Counted from the first letter of the stretch, positions 12,695 to 24,140 are shown. The stretch is 64,000 nt of DNA from Ophiodon elongatus (GCA_016806645.1 JACSYO010000040.1:958001-1022000); one strand, 5' to 3'. Program-made: numbers and translations. The notes: generated by a model from the letters alone, not told the origin.

Positions 12695-13160
12695 TTACAG
12701 GATTCATCCACTATTTGAGGCCCTGATTTCATATATTCCTTTTTTTTTTTTAAAGTGGGCGGGGCTCAGTGGGAAAAGGATTACACGTCTGCGCACCAAT
12801 CAGAATTTAGCCACATTCTCATCATAAGTCAGTTCTGGGGTTGTTTGCTCATGTTGTTGTCGGTCAAACCGCAGCCACGCAGTGCGAAAGAAACTTTGAT
12901 TGTCACGAATATTTAACGTCATCAAGAAAAAAAAACTCGGATGTGAAAACCGAGCTTTATAAAAGCTGTCTGAAGGGAACACTAACTGATGTCTCCCTTC
13001 AGTCTATCAATCGAGCTGGAGTCTTTCAAAAGGCAGAATCTGCCCAAAATGGGGTGCATTTGAGTGTTGAGGGCAACAAAAGAGATTTAGTGTAAATCTA
13101 TTGAGGTGGTCTATTGAGACGTAACTCAAAGCCGACGAGGCTCTCTGGCAGGTTTGTTAC

Positions 13161-13191
13161 ATATATCTATATCTATATAGATATATATATT
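13161..13191. repeat. AT-rich microsatellite (TATATC/TATAGA)
   Basis: An imperfect palindromic run of TATATCTATATC and TATAGATATATATAT type in intron 1. Confidence 0.85.
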
Positions 13192-13755
13192 GCCATAGGA
13201 TGGGATTTTATGTTGCCTCAACGCTCATCGAGCAATGCAGTGACAACCGCTGGTGCCTTGAGGACTAAAACATACAGTCATTGTAGAAGAAACCACTCCC
13301 ATCAGGACGAACATGATCATAATGGCTTTCAGTGACATTTACTTGTATCCCTCTGGGGTTGAACGGACGGTGAATACCACCCGCTCTCCCTCTCCTGAGA
13401 TAGACACAGAAAGGGATGCGTCCCACAGAAAGGAAAGGTATACAATCTCTGCGTGACGGCACTGTGTTAAAGGTCACGAGCTTCTTTGAACTCGCGATAT
13501 TGAGGCTGCACGTTAAGTAGGCCGCTGTAAGTCAGTAGAGTCGTGTCGGTCATGATTTTACACTTTTACACGTCGTCAGAGAAAAGAAATGCATGTCGAG
13601 ACATGCATTGTTACGTGACAGTAATCTTTCTCCCGTTCGTACCAAGAACGGAAGATCAATTCAACATGTTTCCTTAGGAAAATGATAAGCAATGCAGTGA
13701 GCACGCTTGACACAAAGCTCCAAGAATATAAGGCGGGTTTATCCCTGTTTGACAC

Positions 13756-14028
13756 TTAAAGGCACAGTTCACCCCAAAATCAAAAATACATATGTTCGCT
13801 CTTACCTGAAGTGATATTTATCAATCTATTGTGTTGGCGGGAGTTGCCTTATCTGCAATATAATGGGACTATTTAACACTCGGCTTGTAAATGTATATAT
13901 CTTTGAAAAACTCAACAGTAATGTCTCTTTCCGGAAATCCTGACCCGGTTGTTAAGATAATTCACAAACCTTGTTGTGAGCGGTTTCATGTCGGAACTAT
14001 ATTAATACGGGGTGAACTGTCCCTTTAA
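13756..14028. mobile_element. TTAA-flanked MITE (piggyBac-like target preference)
   Basis: This 273-bp element is bounded by TTAA on both sides. The terminal inverted repeats are TTAAAGGCACAGTTCACCCC on the left and, reverse-complemented, TTAAAGGGACAGTTCACCCC on the right: 19 of 20 positions match. The interior contains phrases I recognise from a widespread perciform element (ACTCGGCTTGT, TTTGAAAAACTCAACAG, ACCTTGTTGTGAGC). It has no transposase. It sits in intron 1 with its near end only 93 bp from the exon 1 donor. Confidence 0.9.
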
Positions 14029-14121
14029 GGCAGACAGAGAGATACAAAAATCTAAAGCATTTTTATCATGCTTTTTCATCTTTTTCATCATCTATGGAAA
14101 ACAAAAAGAAGACAGACTTAC

Positions 14122-14684
14122 CTGTGCACGTTCATTTCCTGAGGGGGCTTGGTGGCTTTATCATAGGCAACTTTAACAGAAATCCCAATGGCGATGACGA
14201 GCGCCACGACCCCGCAGGTGATGTACACCGTGGTGTTGGTCTGGTCCAGTTCCGGGTCGTACGTGTCACCTGTCGGCGCCGGCGACGGCGGCTGGGTTTT
14301 GATCCAGTCCGGTGTGTTGTAGTTGGTGCAGCTCTTCTGCTCCAGCCGCTTCCCCCGGTCCGCGCAGCAGAAGCGCAGGAAGCAGCTGCCGCAACAGAAG
14401 CGGTGGTCGGTGTTGTTGCAGCTGAACTCCTTGTCGTACTGCCCGCTCACGTCGTAGTAGCCCAGGCAGGTGTCGTGCTGGACCGTGGGAGCCTGGACCT
14501 GGGTGATCTTCCCCGGGACGGCCGCGGCCAGCGGGACCGCGGTGGTGCTGCCGTTGACCTCCTTCACCTTTGGGTTCCTCCTCGGCGGGTTTTTGCTCTT
14601 TTTGTTGGCGGTGGCGGCGACGCACAGGACATTCAGCGGGTCTAAGTAAATCAAAAGAAGCAGAAGGTGCTTTATCCCCATCAT
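14122..14684 (-). CDS. shisa6: shisa6 coding exon 1: signal peptide, Shisa cysteine domain, transmembrane helix
   Basis: This exon encodes residues 1-187 plus two bases of Arg188. Residues 1-24 form a signal peptide (MMGIKHLLLLLIYL...). A basic, proline-rich linker follows to about residue 60. The Shisa domain spans about 71-121 with eight cysteines (73, 89, 97, 98, 101, 106, 107, 119), including FCCGSC and RFCC. A single transmembrane helix spans about 153-170 (VYITCGVVALVIAIGISV). The exon ends EMNVHR just inside the membrane. N-glycosylation sequons are at N44, N90 and N150. I chose the ATG at 14684: the frame is open further upstream, but only to a GTG at 14720. A second ATG directly follows. 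The donor is CACAG|GTAAGT. The exon is GC- and CpG-rich, unlike its flanks. The match is to SHISA6 rather than SHISA7/8/9. Confidence 0.96.
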
Positions 14685-14990
14685 TTGAGGACGCGCTGGT
14701 GTTTGTTCTTCAGCCGCCACTCTTCCGTCTGATCTTTCCCTCTCAGTGTCACTCTCCCACTTCTTACCGCGTGGAGCTTCTTGCGGGTTTCTTCATCGCA
14801 GGTAGGCTACTCCTTTTTGTGCGCCAAGCTCTCACTGACGGACTTTGACTGGCAGATGTGGCGCTCGTCGAACACGCGAAGCATCTTCTGACTTTGCTGT
14901 CGTCCAGCGTGAATGGGCTTTTCTAATAAAAGTTCTGCTCTGGCCAAAATGTCCTCTTTTAATTTCGTCTGCAGAGACACGATGGAGACG
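14130..14990. promoter_or_regulatory. CpG-rich block over shisa6 exon 1 and its 5' side
   Basis: CpG is frequent here (for example GGCGCCGGCGACGGCGG at the 3' part of exon 1), in contrast to the AT-rich flanks. A CpG island at the first coding exon is usual for a vertebrate gene of this kind. The extent is judged by eye; methylation state and start-site use are unknown. Confidence 0.6.
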
Positions 14991-15550
14991 CGATGTCCTC
15001 CAAGGAAATCTTCACCATGAGTATGATCGAAGCTCGTAGTTGCGCTGTGAGAAGGGAGGCAGAGGGATTTAGTCGCTACTATATGACTTCATGTCAGGCC
15101 AAGTATCCACGAGAAACCTTTTTAATGAGCAGGTTTGATAGAAAGAAGGATTGGGATCGATAATTGAGGGGAAAACTAGATTTTTAGACCCGAGAACAGT
15201 TTCAGCACCACGGACAGCGCCCAAGTTTCCATTTGGGTTGTTTGGAGCGCATCAGCATCAAAAAGTAAAAAAGATTCGACCTTTTTGTGATTTCCATTTC
15301 ACTTAAAACATAAAAACGGGTTATTTAACTCGAGAATAGACACAACCCGTGTCCCTGAATCGCACAGGGATGAATAAACGCCGCCGTGGAACGTTTCTTT
15401 TATTTTTTGCTTCATTCGCCTCTGTTTTACGCATGAACTTTCTTTTATCCGACTTGTGGAAACGGAGCTTTAACTTCTATATTTTTTCTTTGAGGATGAA
15501 TGAACACTGATAAAAAAAAAGAAGAAGAGAGAAGATGAGGAGTACTTACC
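14969..15550 (-). other. Possible 5'-UTR intron upstream of the shisa6 ATG
   Basis: On the minus strand a strong donor, ACCCG|GTAAGTACT, ends at 15550. A plausible acceptor, GTGTCTCTGCAG|ACGAAAT, has its first exon base at 14968. Together they would remove bases 14969..15549 and place a non-coding first exon right of 15550, next to the polypyrimidine and GGA tracts. This is inferred from consensus only. Confidence 0.35.
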
Positions 15551-15634
15551 GGGTAAACGGTGGCTGGTAACGGGGTTGTCTCAGCCACTGCCACTGAATC
15601 AAAGAGCCTCGGCAAGACAAGAGGCAAGACCTCT

Positions 15635-15705
15635 CTCTCCTCTCCGGCCCGCCTCCCTCCCCCCTCTCTCTCTCCCTCTCTCTCCCTCTCGCTCCCTCGT
15701 CACCC
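15635..15705 (+). repeat. Polypyrimidine (CT)-rich tract in shisa6 5' flank
   Basis: Nearly uninterrupted CTCTCTCC/CCCTCTCT sequence, which reads as GAGA on the gene strand. It lies just upstream of the putative first-exon donor, so it could be promoter-proximal. It is also an ordinary low-complexity tract. Confidence 0.8.
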
Positions 15706-15811
15706 CTACCCTCCACACACGTCACCGATTCAGGTACCTCAGTTAATTATCAATCGGCATCACCCCTCCCTGCTTTGGTGATATGCCTCCAGGCTTCACT
15801 CGATAACTCGC

Positions 15812-15850
15812 GGAGGAGGAGGAGGAGGAGGAGGAGGAGGAGGAAGAAGA
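15812..15850 (+). repeat. (GGA)n microsatellite
   Basis: Thirteen GGA units followed by GAAGAAGA and an A-rich tail. With the CT tract 110 bp away it forms paired purine/pyrimidine tracts of opposite strand bias. Confidence 0.95.
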
Positions 15851-15979
15851 AAAAAAAAGAAACAGAAAGATAACTGTGCAGAAGTTGTCTGTAAGAGGCG
15901 AGGCGCTGCTGTTGGTGTACATTCATGCATCAGTGCGCACACAAGCTGCATCCACTCACAAGTCACCAATCACGTCCTC

Positions 15980-15980
<1 letters not shown>

Positions 15981-16058
<78 letters not shown>
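15981..16058 (+). repeat. (GT)n microsatellite, about 78 bp
   Basis: About 39 uninterrupted GT repeats in the shisa6 5' flank. Confidence 0.97.
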
Positions 16059-16065
<7 letters not shown>

Positions 16066-16357
16066 GAAATGTGAAAACCTGCCCGAGCTGGTTTACTTTA
16101 GAATTATAAATCAAATGCCACGCAAGTGCTGAGGGGGAGGTGGAAAAGGATTTAGTTGCTTAAACATGTCTGCTGCCAATTGGGAATTTTGTTATTCTGA
16201 CTTTTGAAGTAAAAATTGTTATTAATGGATGTATGTAAAGGGATATGTTTTTCTGACATTTGACTCTCTACACAATATTCAGAGCATTATTATAGCAGCA
16301 AATAACTCTTGTCTATTTATAAAGCTGATAGTGTAGAATTCTTCAGGTCCAGGTGTT

Positions 16358-16912
16358 AGCTCTCCAGGTAAACACTGTTAGCTCAGGTAAACACTGTTAG
16401 CTCTCCAGGTAAACACTGTTAGCTCTCCAGGTAAACACTGTTAGCTCAGGTAAACACTGTTAGCTCTCCAGGTAAACACTGTTAGCTCTCCAGGTAAACA
16501 CTGTTAGCTCAGGTAAACACTGTTAGCTCTCCAGGTAAACACTGTTAGCTCTCCAGGTAAACACTGTTAGCTCAGGTAAACACTGTTAGCTCAGGTAAAC
16601 ACTGTTAGCTCTCCAGGTAAACACTGTTAGCTCTCCAGGTAAACACTGTTAGCTCAGGTAAACACTGTTAGCTCTCCAGGTAAACACTGTTACCTCTCCA
16701 GGTAAACACTGTTAGCTCTCCAGGTAAACACTGTTAGCTCAGGTAAACACTGTTAGCTCTCCAGGTAAACACTGTTAGCTCTCCAGGTAAACACTGTTAG
16801 CTCTCCAGGTAAACACTGTTGGCTCTCCAGGTAAACACTGTTAGCTCTCCAGGTAAACACTGTTGGGTCTCCAGGTAAACACTGTTGGGTCTCCAGGTAA
16901 ACACTGTTGGCT
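16358..16912 (+). repeat. 26-copy 22/19-bp minisatellite; every unit contains GTAAACA
   Basis: Twenty-six head-to-tail units of two lengths. The long unit (22 bp) is AGCTCTCCAGGTAAACACTGTT; the short unit (19 bp) lacks three bases of CTCC before AGG. The first two-thirds follows the order long-long-short with few exceptions, giving a 63-bp higher-order period. The last seven units are all long, and three have GG or GGG in place of AG at the junction. The core AGGTAAACA is identical in all units and matches the forkhead (FOX) consensus RTAAACA. It lies 1.7-2.2 kb upstream of the shisa6 ATG. Confidence 0.97.
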
Positions 16913-19900
16913 CTCTCAGCGCTGTTAGCTGCAAGCCGCCGGCAATTTATGTTTATAGAAATATTTATCTACGAATGTCAACTTTCAAAAACTCAAATGG
17001 GCCCTCTCTAGAGCCAGGGTTTGGTTTGTCCGTTCTGGGCTACTGTAGAAATACGGTGGCTCATTCCAAGATAACATTCTCAAATCTTCATAGTATCTTA
17101 AAATGTTTTACCTTTTATTCTTTAACACTTGACTCTTAAAATCATGGCATTATTCCCAAAATCTCAAGTTTGATTGCAGAATTCAAACATCAGACAAAAA
17201 GTAAATCCTTTGTGATTTCATCTTGCCTTTATCTTCCTCCAAAGACTGAGCAACACATCAAACACATCTTCTTGTTTCATCCAACATCAACATTCATGTC
17301 ATTTATAGATCAATTAACGTATCAGTTCCTCCCATGACGCAACAGTCCATCTCCACAAAGGCATTACAAGGAGAAAACTGGGAGTGGAAGACAGTTATTA
17401 AAAAGGTCCAGTATTTTGATGGAGGATTAATCGTATTCACAAATGTGTTTGAATCTGGTGAATATGGCTGTACCAGATGGTGAAAATGACCACATTAAAA
17501 CATCCCAGACAGGTAATTTGACAGCGAGAGGAAACCACATCAAATTGACTTTCAAATACTTTGCTGTCATTGCCTCAACTCCACTGTCCTCATTCACTCA
17601 GTTATTATCCGGCGTGTCAAAGCTCATCCATCTGGTGTCCGGACGAAAACTCCTGCCAAGATTTATTTGTCTTAGCCGGCTTGAGGGCTATTTGATGAAG
17701 GTGAGCGCTGTTTGACCAAGGTCTGCTGTTATATTGCTTTTAAAGCGGCGAGGTTTCATGTGGCCCCGGAAGGCAAAGTGATTATAAGTACGGTTCAATG
17801 CAACATTTAACTACGTTGAAGTTATTGCACTGATGAATGTGAGAATAATCACACATAGCCCAAAACTATTTTTTACAGGCCTAATTACTTAAATAGTAGC
17901 CCAGCTCGTTGAGCTTCCTCAAGAGGCAGAGGGCACGTGATTGGCTGAAAGAAGAAGTTACATCACTGCTTGACACCTGAACATATACTCAAGTACGTAC
18001 AGTTTCCCCTTCAGTAGCTGTACAGGTGTTAAAACCATATTTTTCCCAATTCCCCACTGTCTGAAAGTATCAAATTTATTCAGTTGTATCTTGTCTCAGC
18101 TCCTTGTTGAAGCTACATGATGTGTACACAGAAGTGAAAAATTCAAACAAAGACTTTTTTTTATGGCTGCGCCTTTCCAACAATGTTCTACATGTCTTGT
18201 GCATCGTTTTATACACAAAAAATGAGCCTGACATCTTTGGAAGCTTTATTATCTGCACTATAATTCAGAATAATTTTAGGATTCAAAGCACACGTTTATA
18301 CTGGCTTTTCCTCAAGCAGGTTGTCTGCAAAGCAGTATCCTGCTGCTTCTAAGATAGATATTACATCTGATGGCAAAGACCATGTTTGACTCCCTTTAAC
18401 AACCACCTGTTATCACAGGAAGGAAGTTCCACACCTCCGTGACAGATGGGCCAGTTTCATTTGCTAACGAGGTGTGTTGAAAAGCTCCGAAAAGACTATA
18501 ATTCTGCCTTTTATCAGTGATGACGGGTGACAATGAGGACAGTGATGATAATGGCGACAATCTTGACGATAGCGGTGACGACAATGATCAATCATATAGA
18601 TGATGAATAAATTAAGGAAGAAGAAGAGAAAAATCAGCTCCATGAAGTGTTTTTTCCCCAAGACATATATTTCTCATTTTAGCTCTTGTAAAATATTGAA
18701 TAGTTTCACCTCCTCGGGTCTCTAAAATGTATTAAAAATAATCCATAAAATTCCCTCTTTTTAATGTTGTATTTTTTGTGTTAAAGAGTCACCTTCCCAA
18801 AACGTTGTCCTGGTATCTCTGCATATCTAATATAGCTGTAGATAAAATGCTATAGACGTAGGAAGGACTTTAGATTCCAGAGTAGGTGATGACAACACAT
18901 GATATCACAGGTATCTGCATTCTATCATGGCAGGTGGTGAAATAGTCACAAAAGGTAATCTATTGGTTTCGTGAACAGGGACACAAAGTGTCATTTTTTT
19001 TTCTTGTTGCCCAGGACGAAAACAAATCCAGTGGAAAGTCAATTACGGTCCTTTTTCATGAGGGACCAACGAATTAAACGCATCCATGCAACGGTCAGAG
19101 ATAGGGACGTAGTGTTGAATAATGACAAACAGACAACTTATTGTGGGAGGGAGGGCAGGTGGAAGATCGGTGTTTGACACCGCGTGTCCCAAAGTGTTGA
19201 CGTGGTTGTGTTGCCTCAACCTGACATTAGTGACCTTTTTCCTCAACTGCACATGGTAGTTAACCTAACTTTTGTTTTGTAACGTAATATCGTGACCATT
19301 TCCTGAACTGCTGTGGGACCGTTTTGAGGTGTTGGCATTGTAGGCCACGTCAACGCACCACAGATGCGTCAAATGTCAAGATTTTTTCAATCCGGCAGAG
19401 CGAGGGGACGTGGTATGTTGAGCGGTCGCTATTGAAAGATGATGATTCCTGGCTGATTCACACTTTTACTTCTAGACTTGCTCTTTATCTCCCACTGCTC
19501 ATTTCACATACCAGACAGAAGAGGAAGTGGACTTTAATTGCCCGGCCATACTTTACACCAGTCATGCGACCTACTCGACCGGGCCTTCGAAATAAAGTGT
19601 GATCAACTCCACGGCGCCCCTGACAGCACTGTACAGATAATATGACAAGGAGACATGAAAAAGGACGCAACGCTTTTGATGAATGTCTTTCCACACTGGA
19701 TGCTCTGGAAGTCAGCATTTGCAAATTGGCCCCTCCATTCCTCTGCCAGTCAAAATGGCACATCGGATGGCATGTTGAGCACAAAGGGAAGAGCGATTGT
19801 CCATTAGCGTTTAACAGCTCTGAGTGCACAACGCTGGCCTCAGCAAAAAAGCGCTGACAGGTAACGACGGGGTCGACGTCGGCTGAAGAATAATGAGACC

Positions 19901-22020
19901 GTATTTCGACAGAAGAATGAAATAATGAATGACGCTAAGCGTGGTGGTTTTCCACGGCAACGGCACAAAACAATCACACAGGGAAAGTAATACAACACTT
20001 TACACTTGCTGTGGGAAGGCTCTTGAAAGCACTCGCCTTGTAATTGTCAGGTTGATTAGCATCGTGGATATTTGCCCCACATTCTCTCTCTAGTATCTAG
20101 TTGGTCTATATTTTGTCTTTCAATCAGGGATTTTTATGTGGGTCTTGATTTGGCTTAGCTCAGAGCACCAACCAAAATGTCTGCCCCAGTTCTGGTGCAG
20201 AGGGGAATTGCTCTCCTCTGACACCGGCCCTGTTCAAGGGTCCGCTCCGTCGCCTCTGTTAATGAGCCAGGCAGTCGCGACATGTTTCAAAAGCTCAACA
20301 CTCGATGCAAAGTGAATCTTAACACCATTTTGGGACGAACGCGTTTCCCTAAAGGGGCCACGCTGCTCGTATCGACCTTGCAGGTGTCTGACGCTCCATA
20401 CAGGGCCCGTTGACTTTAAGTGGTACCATTTAAATCTTAACTTTACATCAAGCACGTAGGCCTGAAGACAAAGTCATCGGCATACAAAGAGTATCATGTT
20501 GTTGAAAGTATGAACAACAGATAAAGAGGATATTAAGTGAGAGGTAAATGGAGGAACATAAAAAGGTATGGAGCCCAAAAGTGTAAATAATTAAGTTCAT
20601 ATAATAACTCTTGAATAAATAAAGTAAAATAGAGAAACACTTTTATTCCATGCCACTTTATATTTCGGAATATCACTTATTTGTTGCCACCCTTTCACCT
20701 CTCAGACAATGCGCTGCTACCTGGTTTTCCACCTAATTGTGTTACTTTTGATTTGACCGGGTGGGTAAACATGTGTTTTGGGCTTGTTGTGATAATTAAA
20801 GCTACTTTTCTTTTACTGTTTCCACTAAAAAAAGTTTCCCAATATTACGACGAATCAGTCCTCTCAAAACCAAATGTACTTTTAGTTTCTAACAACAAAG
20901 TTAAAGCTTTTTTTCCCCCCAAAACAAATTATTTGGTCACATTACATGTGTACATACAACAATAAATTAAATGCTTTTAATAAAAAAAGGCTCTTACAAT
21001 GAGAAAGACTAAACTAAAAAAACAGTTGACATTGGCTCCGCCTTAGATTTGTTGACTGTGACCTCACTTCAGCTTCCTGACATGAAGACAAGAATATTGC
21101 CAGAGTGATAAATATTTGGTAAAGAACCAGCAGATGGTGAGCCAGCACTTAAAGTAGTAGTCGTGAACTGAAATGAAATGATGATTAAACGCTTCACGCA
21201 TATTTGATTTTGGCTGATATGCAAGGCAGAGTTTTTGATAATTTTCCAAATCTCCAATGAGTTATTTGCAAAAATCTGATTTGACTTTTCTAATGAGTCT
21301 CAGACAGTTATTCCTTTGATGCCTGAAATTCTGCCAGTCAGTCAGATTATTGATGGTTTTGGCTGCCGCCCAAGCTGCATCTCTTACAATAAGAGCTTTG
21401 GAAATGTTTGGGAGAACCGGAGAGAAAGGCGTTTTTACTCAAATTACTTTAAAATTACGGCATTTGCGTACAAAATGTTGAGTTTATTGAGTATGTTGTT
21501 AAAGGTTGTGTAAAAATGATTGAAAGCTGGGTCGAAGTCTGAAATGTTTTCAGCTATTTCAAGGTCAGAGATACAAATCATTTAAAAAATGTTGCTCGAT
21601 AACATGTTTAAAATTCCTTTTCTTAACGAGGCAAAGATTGATGTTAGTCTGGTGTTTTTGAACACATGTCATTAGCATTAACTTATGTACTTATGAGGAT
21701 TGTCCATTAATAATAATTATATTGTGGTTAACTTAAGGATTGGATTTGTTTAGATCAGAGTTTTTTGATAACCATTTTAAATTAAAATCACCCAAAATAA
21801 CTAGACCATGTCTGTATCCACTTCTCTATACACATCCGTGATACACAGGTACGCAGGATTACAGCTTGTAAAATGTAAAATTATGCTGATTTTCAGTTCA
21901 GTGTGTCTTTAACAGGGTTAAGCTACGGATTAAAAGTTAATAATGTTTAGTTTCTGTGTTTGTGTCCTGTGTTTATTTATTTATTTCTAGTCGGTTCATT
22001 CAGAGTATCTTTAGCTTTGT
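16913..22020. other. Gene-free stretch upstream of shisa6
   Basis: I see no coding exon, RNA gene or complete transposon. The DNA is AT-rich. The segment 18964..19320 resembles a dispersed repeat family listed below. The rest appears non-repetitive within the window. Confidence 0.5.
18964..19320. repeat. Diverged member of a 'GGACACAAA...GTGTCCCAAAG' dispersed repeat
   Basis: TTTCGTGAACAGGGACACAAA is similar to TTTTGTGTACAGGGACACGAA at 40698. The later GTGTCCCAAAGTGTTGACG resembles GTGTCCCAAAGCGTCGTTGAG at 51766. The similarity is patchy. No protein and no clear ends. Confidence 0.45.
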
Positions 22021-22074
22021 AGTTAGCACGAGGTAATGGGAGCTAACGGCTAAATTTGGTAGCAGTTGTTGAGC

Positions 22075-22131
22075 TTGCTAGCGTGTGCTAGCGTGTGATT
22101 GGCTAGCGTGTTTTAGCGTGTGATTGGCTGA
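22075..22131 (+). repeat. Short tandem TAGCGTGTGATTGGC motif
   Basis: GCTAGCGTGTG, TAGCGTGTGATTGGC and TAGCGTGTGATTGGC follow one another with slight changes. Two ATTGG pentamers (inverted CCAAT boxes) occur 24 bp apart. It is a small local duplication; promoter function is not shown. Confidence 0.6.
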
Positions 22132-24082
22132 GAAGAAGGAGCGCGGGGACAACTTGAAAAGTGAGTAAAATTTGACATGAAATTATTATTAATATGTCAC
22201 TATGAAATTAAGTATGTGAAATGAAAAGTGAAATGAAATAAAACTTGACATGACTATCAATTATTTCTTTAATTGTTTAAAAAAATGTTTGTTCATCCAT
22301 TCATTTTACACAATTTATCCAAATGTTTATTTATTTGATCATTTATTTTCTACACTTTTCTACACTGTAAAATCTTTTTTATATCAGTGATGGCTTCTTT
22401 TATGAAATATTCAAGAGTCACAACATCCTTTTATTCAGTGGTGTGAAAACAGTGGGCAAGTTTTTGATTGACAATTTTACTTGCAAAATGTTATTTATTA
22501 ATTACAAGACTCTCTTGAGGCAGAACAAAATATTTCAGTTAATAGATAAAATGTAAAGTGATAACAGGGTGCCAGTGCACTCTGACTCAGCTTGTTCAAC
22601 TCTACCAACTCACCTGTCACCACAACTTTCATTCCCATGTGGAGGAGATGATGATGGGCTGATGAATTATTTAGCAAATACTATGTAAATGAGGAAAATC
22701 TCAGATTTGTTGCCTTTTTTTCATGGAGAGTGCTCTTCACACCCGAGAGGGAAATGTGAATTTGACAAAACTAATGGTGAAGTTTTCTTGCTGGCATTGA
22801 TGCGTACACATGCATGCTCTATCATCATGAAAATGAACCATGTGTTTATTTGATTTATTACAATACACAGAAATAAATACATTTTCTTTTGATCTCTTCC
22901 CAAAGCTCATGACCACAGGTGAGGGGTTGGAATAAATGTTGACGGGTAAAGTTAGAGTTTCACCTCCAGGATCAGCTTTCCCTTCACCTCCACCTGTTGT
23001 TCTCATGCTCCATCTTGACCTTTTACAACAGTCTCAACAACAAGTACCACAAGTAAGTTCTATTCCTATTCCATTCTATCGTGTAAATTAAACACAACGG
23101 TTGATCAGTGCCCCTCGGCGTCTGGATGGGACGCACCGGGCTTTTAACCCATCCACGTCATTTGGGTCAAACAAACACAGGACTTTCACCCAGGTGACCT
23201 GTGTGCGTCTCATGTGAAACCGAGTCGACAATAACTTATTTTACCTCACCTCCAACGTACTTTTCTTTTCTGTAACTTTGTGTGAACAATCGATGAACGT
23301 CTTCCAGGAGAAACTTTCTGAAAATATGATCCGTTTTCCTCATTTTTAAACAAAATTGCCCAAAGGACATATTACAATGCTGGAAAGCCACATAGCTTAG
23401 AAGATACAGGCTCATCATATTCTAAAGGTTTTTACTTGCGTATTGTGCAGTGCATTATGGGTCATTTCTAAGATTGAGCATTCTTTTTTTTTTAAATAAC
23501 CACATTGACCAATATAACATGGGTCTACTCTTCAATACATTTCTTACTGGTTCAGGTTCACAGTTCTTGTAATACTTCTTGCGGTGTGAGGGTTAATGGT
23601 TTCCTTATGATGTGGACAAACTTAATTAAAGGAATAAAAGCTCTACGTTTTAATGAGCATCTCTAAAGATCTTCAGTGTGAGGCGATCAGGAGCAGCTTT
23701 CAGAAGGAAGAAAACTTTGCTTGTCTTTCCATCAAACGCGGAGCGGCCGGAGAGACCGGAGGAATCCTGTGTTCTGTCTCTCTTTGACACACCTCACTGC
23801 TCTGTGATGCATAGACGGTGATTATAAAATACATTCCTAATTTGGACCTGAGTGACTGGATGAGTCGCACCTTAAAGAAAGCGTGATGAATTCCTAAAGA
23901 ATGCAAAAAGGCGGACCGGGGGAAATTAAAACTTTTGGCATCTTTGTTTGTTTAAATGTGTGTTTCTTGAGATGTTGCGTAAAAGCCGAGCTCAGGTCGG
24001 AGGTAGGAGGGAAGAATGGCTGAGAGATTTTTCTCAGAGGAGATTAATGATTGCAAAGTAAATATCAAACCAGAAGCCGAGG

Positions 24083-24084
<2 letters not shown>
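22132..24084. other. Gene-free stretch with one dispersed-repeat fragment
   Basis: AT-rich sequence without a recognisable gene. A fragment at about 23160..23260 starts GGGTCAAACAAACACAGGAC and belongs to the same dispersed family as 26475, 40900, 47560-47880 and 51733. Confidence 0.5.
23160..23260 (+). repeat. Dispersed repeat fragment (AAACAAACACAGGACTTTC family)
   Basis: It shares CAAACACAGGACTTTCACCC with 51733, and AGGTGACCTGTGTGCGT corresponds to AGGAGACCGGTGTTCGT at 26501. The class is unknown. Confidence 0.6.

Positions 24085-24138
<54 letters not shown>
24085..24138 (+). repeat. (TG)n microsatellite, 54 bp
   Basis: About 27 perfect TG repeats. Confidence 0.97.

Positions 24139-24140
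<2 letters not shown>

Larger units (their letters stand above)
9231..14121 (-). other. shisa6: shisa6 intron 1
   Basis: This 4.9-kb GT-AG intron holds a LINE reverse-transcriptase relic (10145..10270), a ten-G run (10657..10666), a dispersed DNA element (12376..12694), an AT dinucleotide-type tract (13161..13191) and a TTAA-flanked MITE (13756..14028). The part at about 11080..11600 looks non-repetitive and could hold regulatory sequence, but nothing specific can be shown. Confidence 0.85.
1874..14684 (-). other. shisa6: shisa6-like gene, 5' part (three coding exons, truncated by window edge)
   Basis: This gene-level entry spans the first recognised ATG to the last recognised exon. The exons are 14122..14684, 9073..9230 and 1874..1969. 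The introns are 4,891 bp and 7,103 bp, both GT-AG. Splice phases agree: exon 1 leaves AG of an Arg codon, exon 2 starts with A and leaves G, exon 3 starts with GG and leaves G. Shisa6 is a single-pass type I membrane protein that associates with AMPA receptors at excitatory synapses and slows their desensitisation (known for the mammalian protein). SHISA7, 8 and 9 fit less well, because the segments GYYDVSGQYDKEF, VYITCGV and ALADILRQQGP follow SHISA6. The 3' coding part and the polyadenylation site are outside the window. Confidence 0.93.

Noticed and set aside
14266..14625. 119-codon open frame on the minus strand in another frame
   Set aside because: Shadow of the shisa6 exon, low-complexity (Arg, Gln, Gly).
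14094..14645. 183-codon open frame on the plus strand over exon 1
   Set aside because: It is antisense to the clear shisa6 exon, is arginine- and valine-rich from CpG-rich DNA, and has no recognisable domain.
14685..14720. Extension of shisa6 exon 1 by 12 residues
   Set aside because: The first codon of the extension (14720) is GTG, and no upstream in-frame ATG was found in the stretch I read. The ATG pair at 14684/14681 directly precedes the hydrophobic signal peptide.
14766..14767. Donor-like GCG|GTAAGA upstream of the ATG
   Set aside because: No complete exon arrangement uses it without losing the coding exon; kept only as a weak alternative first-exon donor.
16358..16912. Regular repeats resembling a CRISPR array
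   Set aside because: Units are contiguous with no unique spacers, and the genome is vertebrate; it is a minisatellite.
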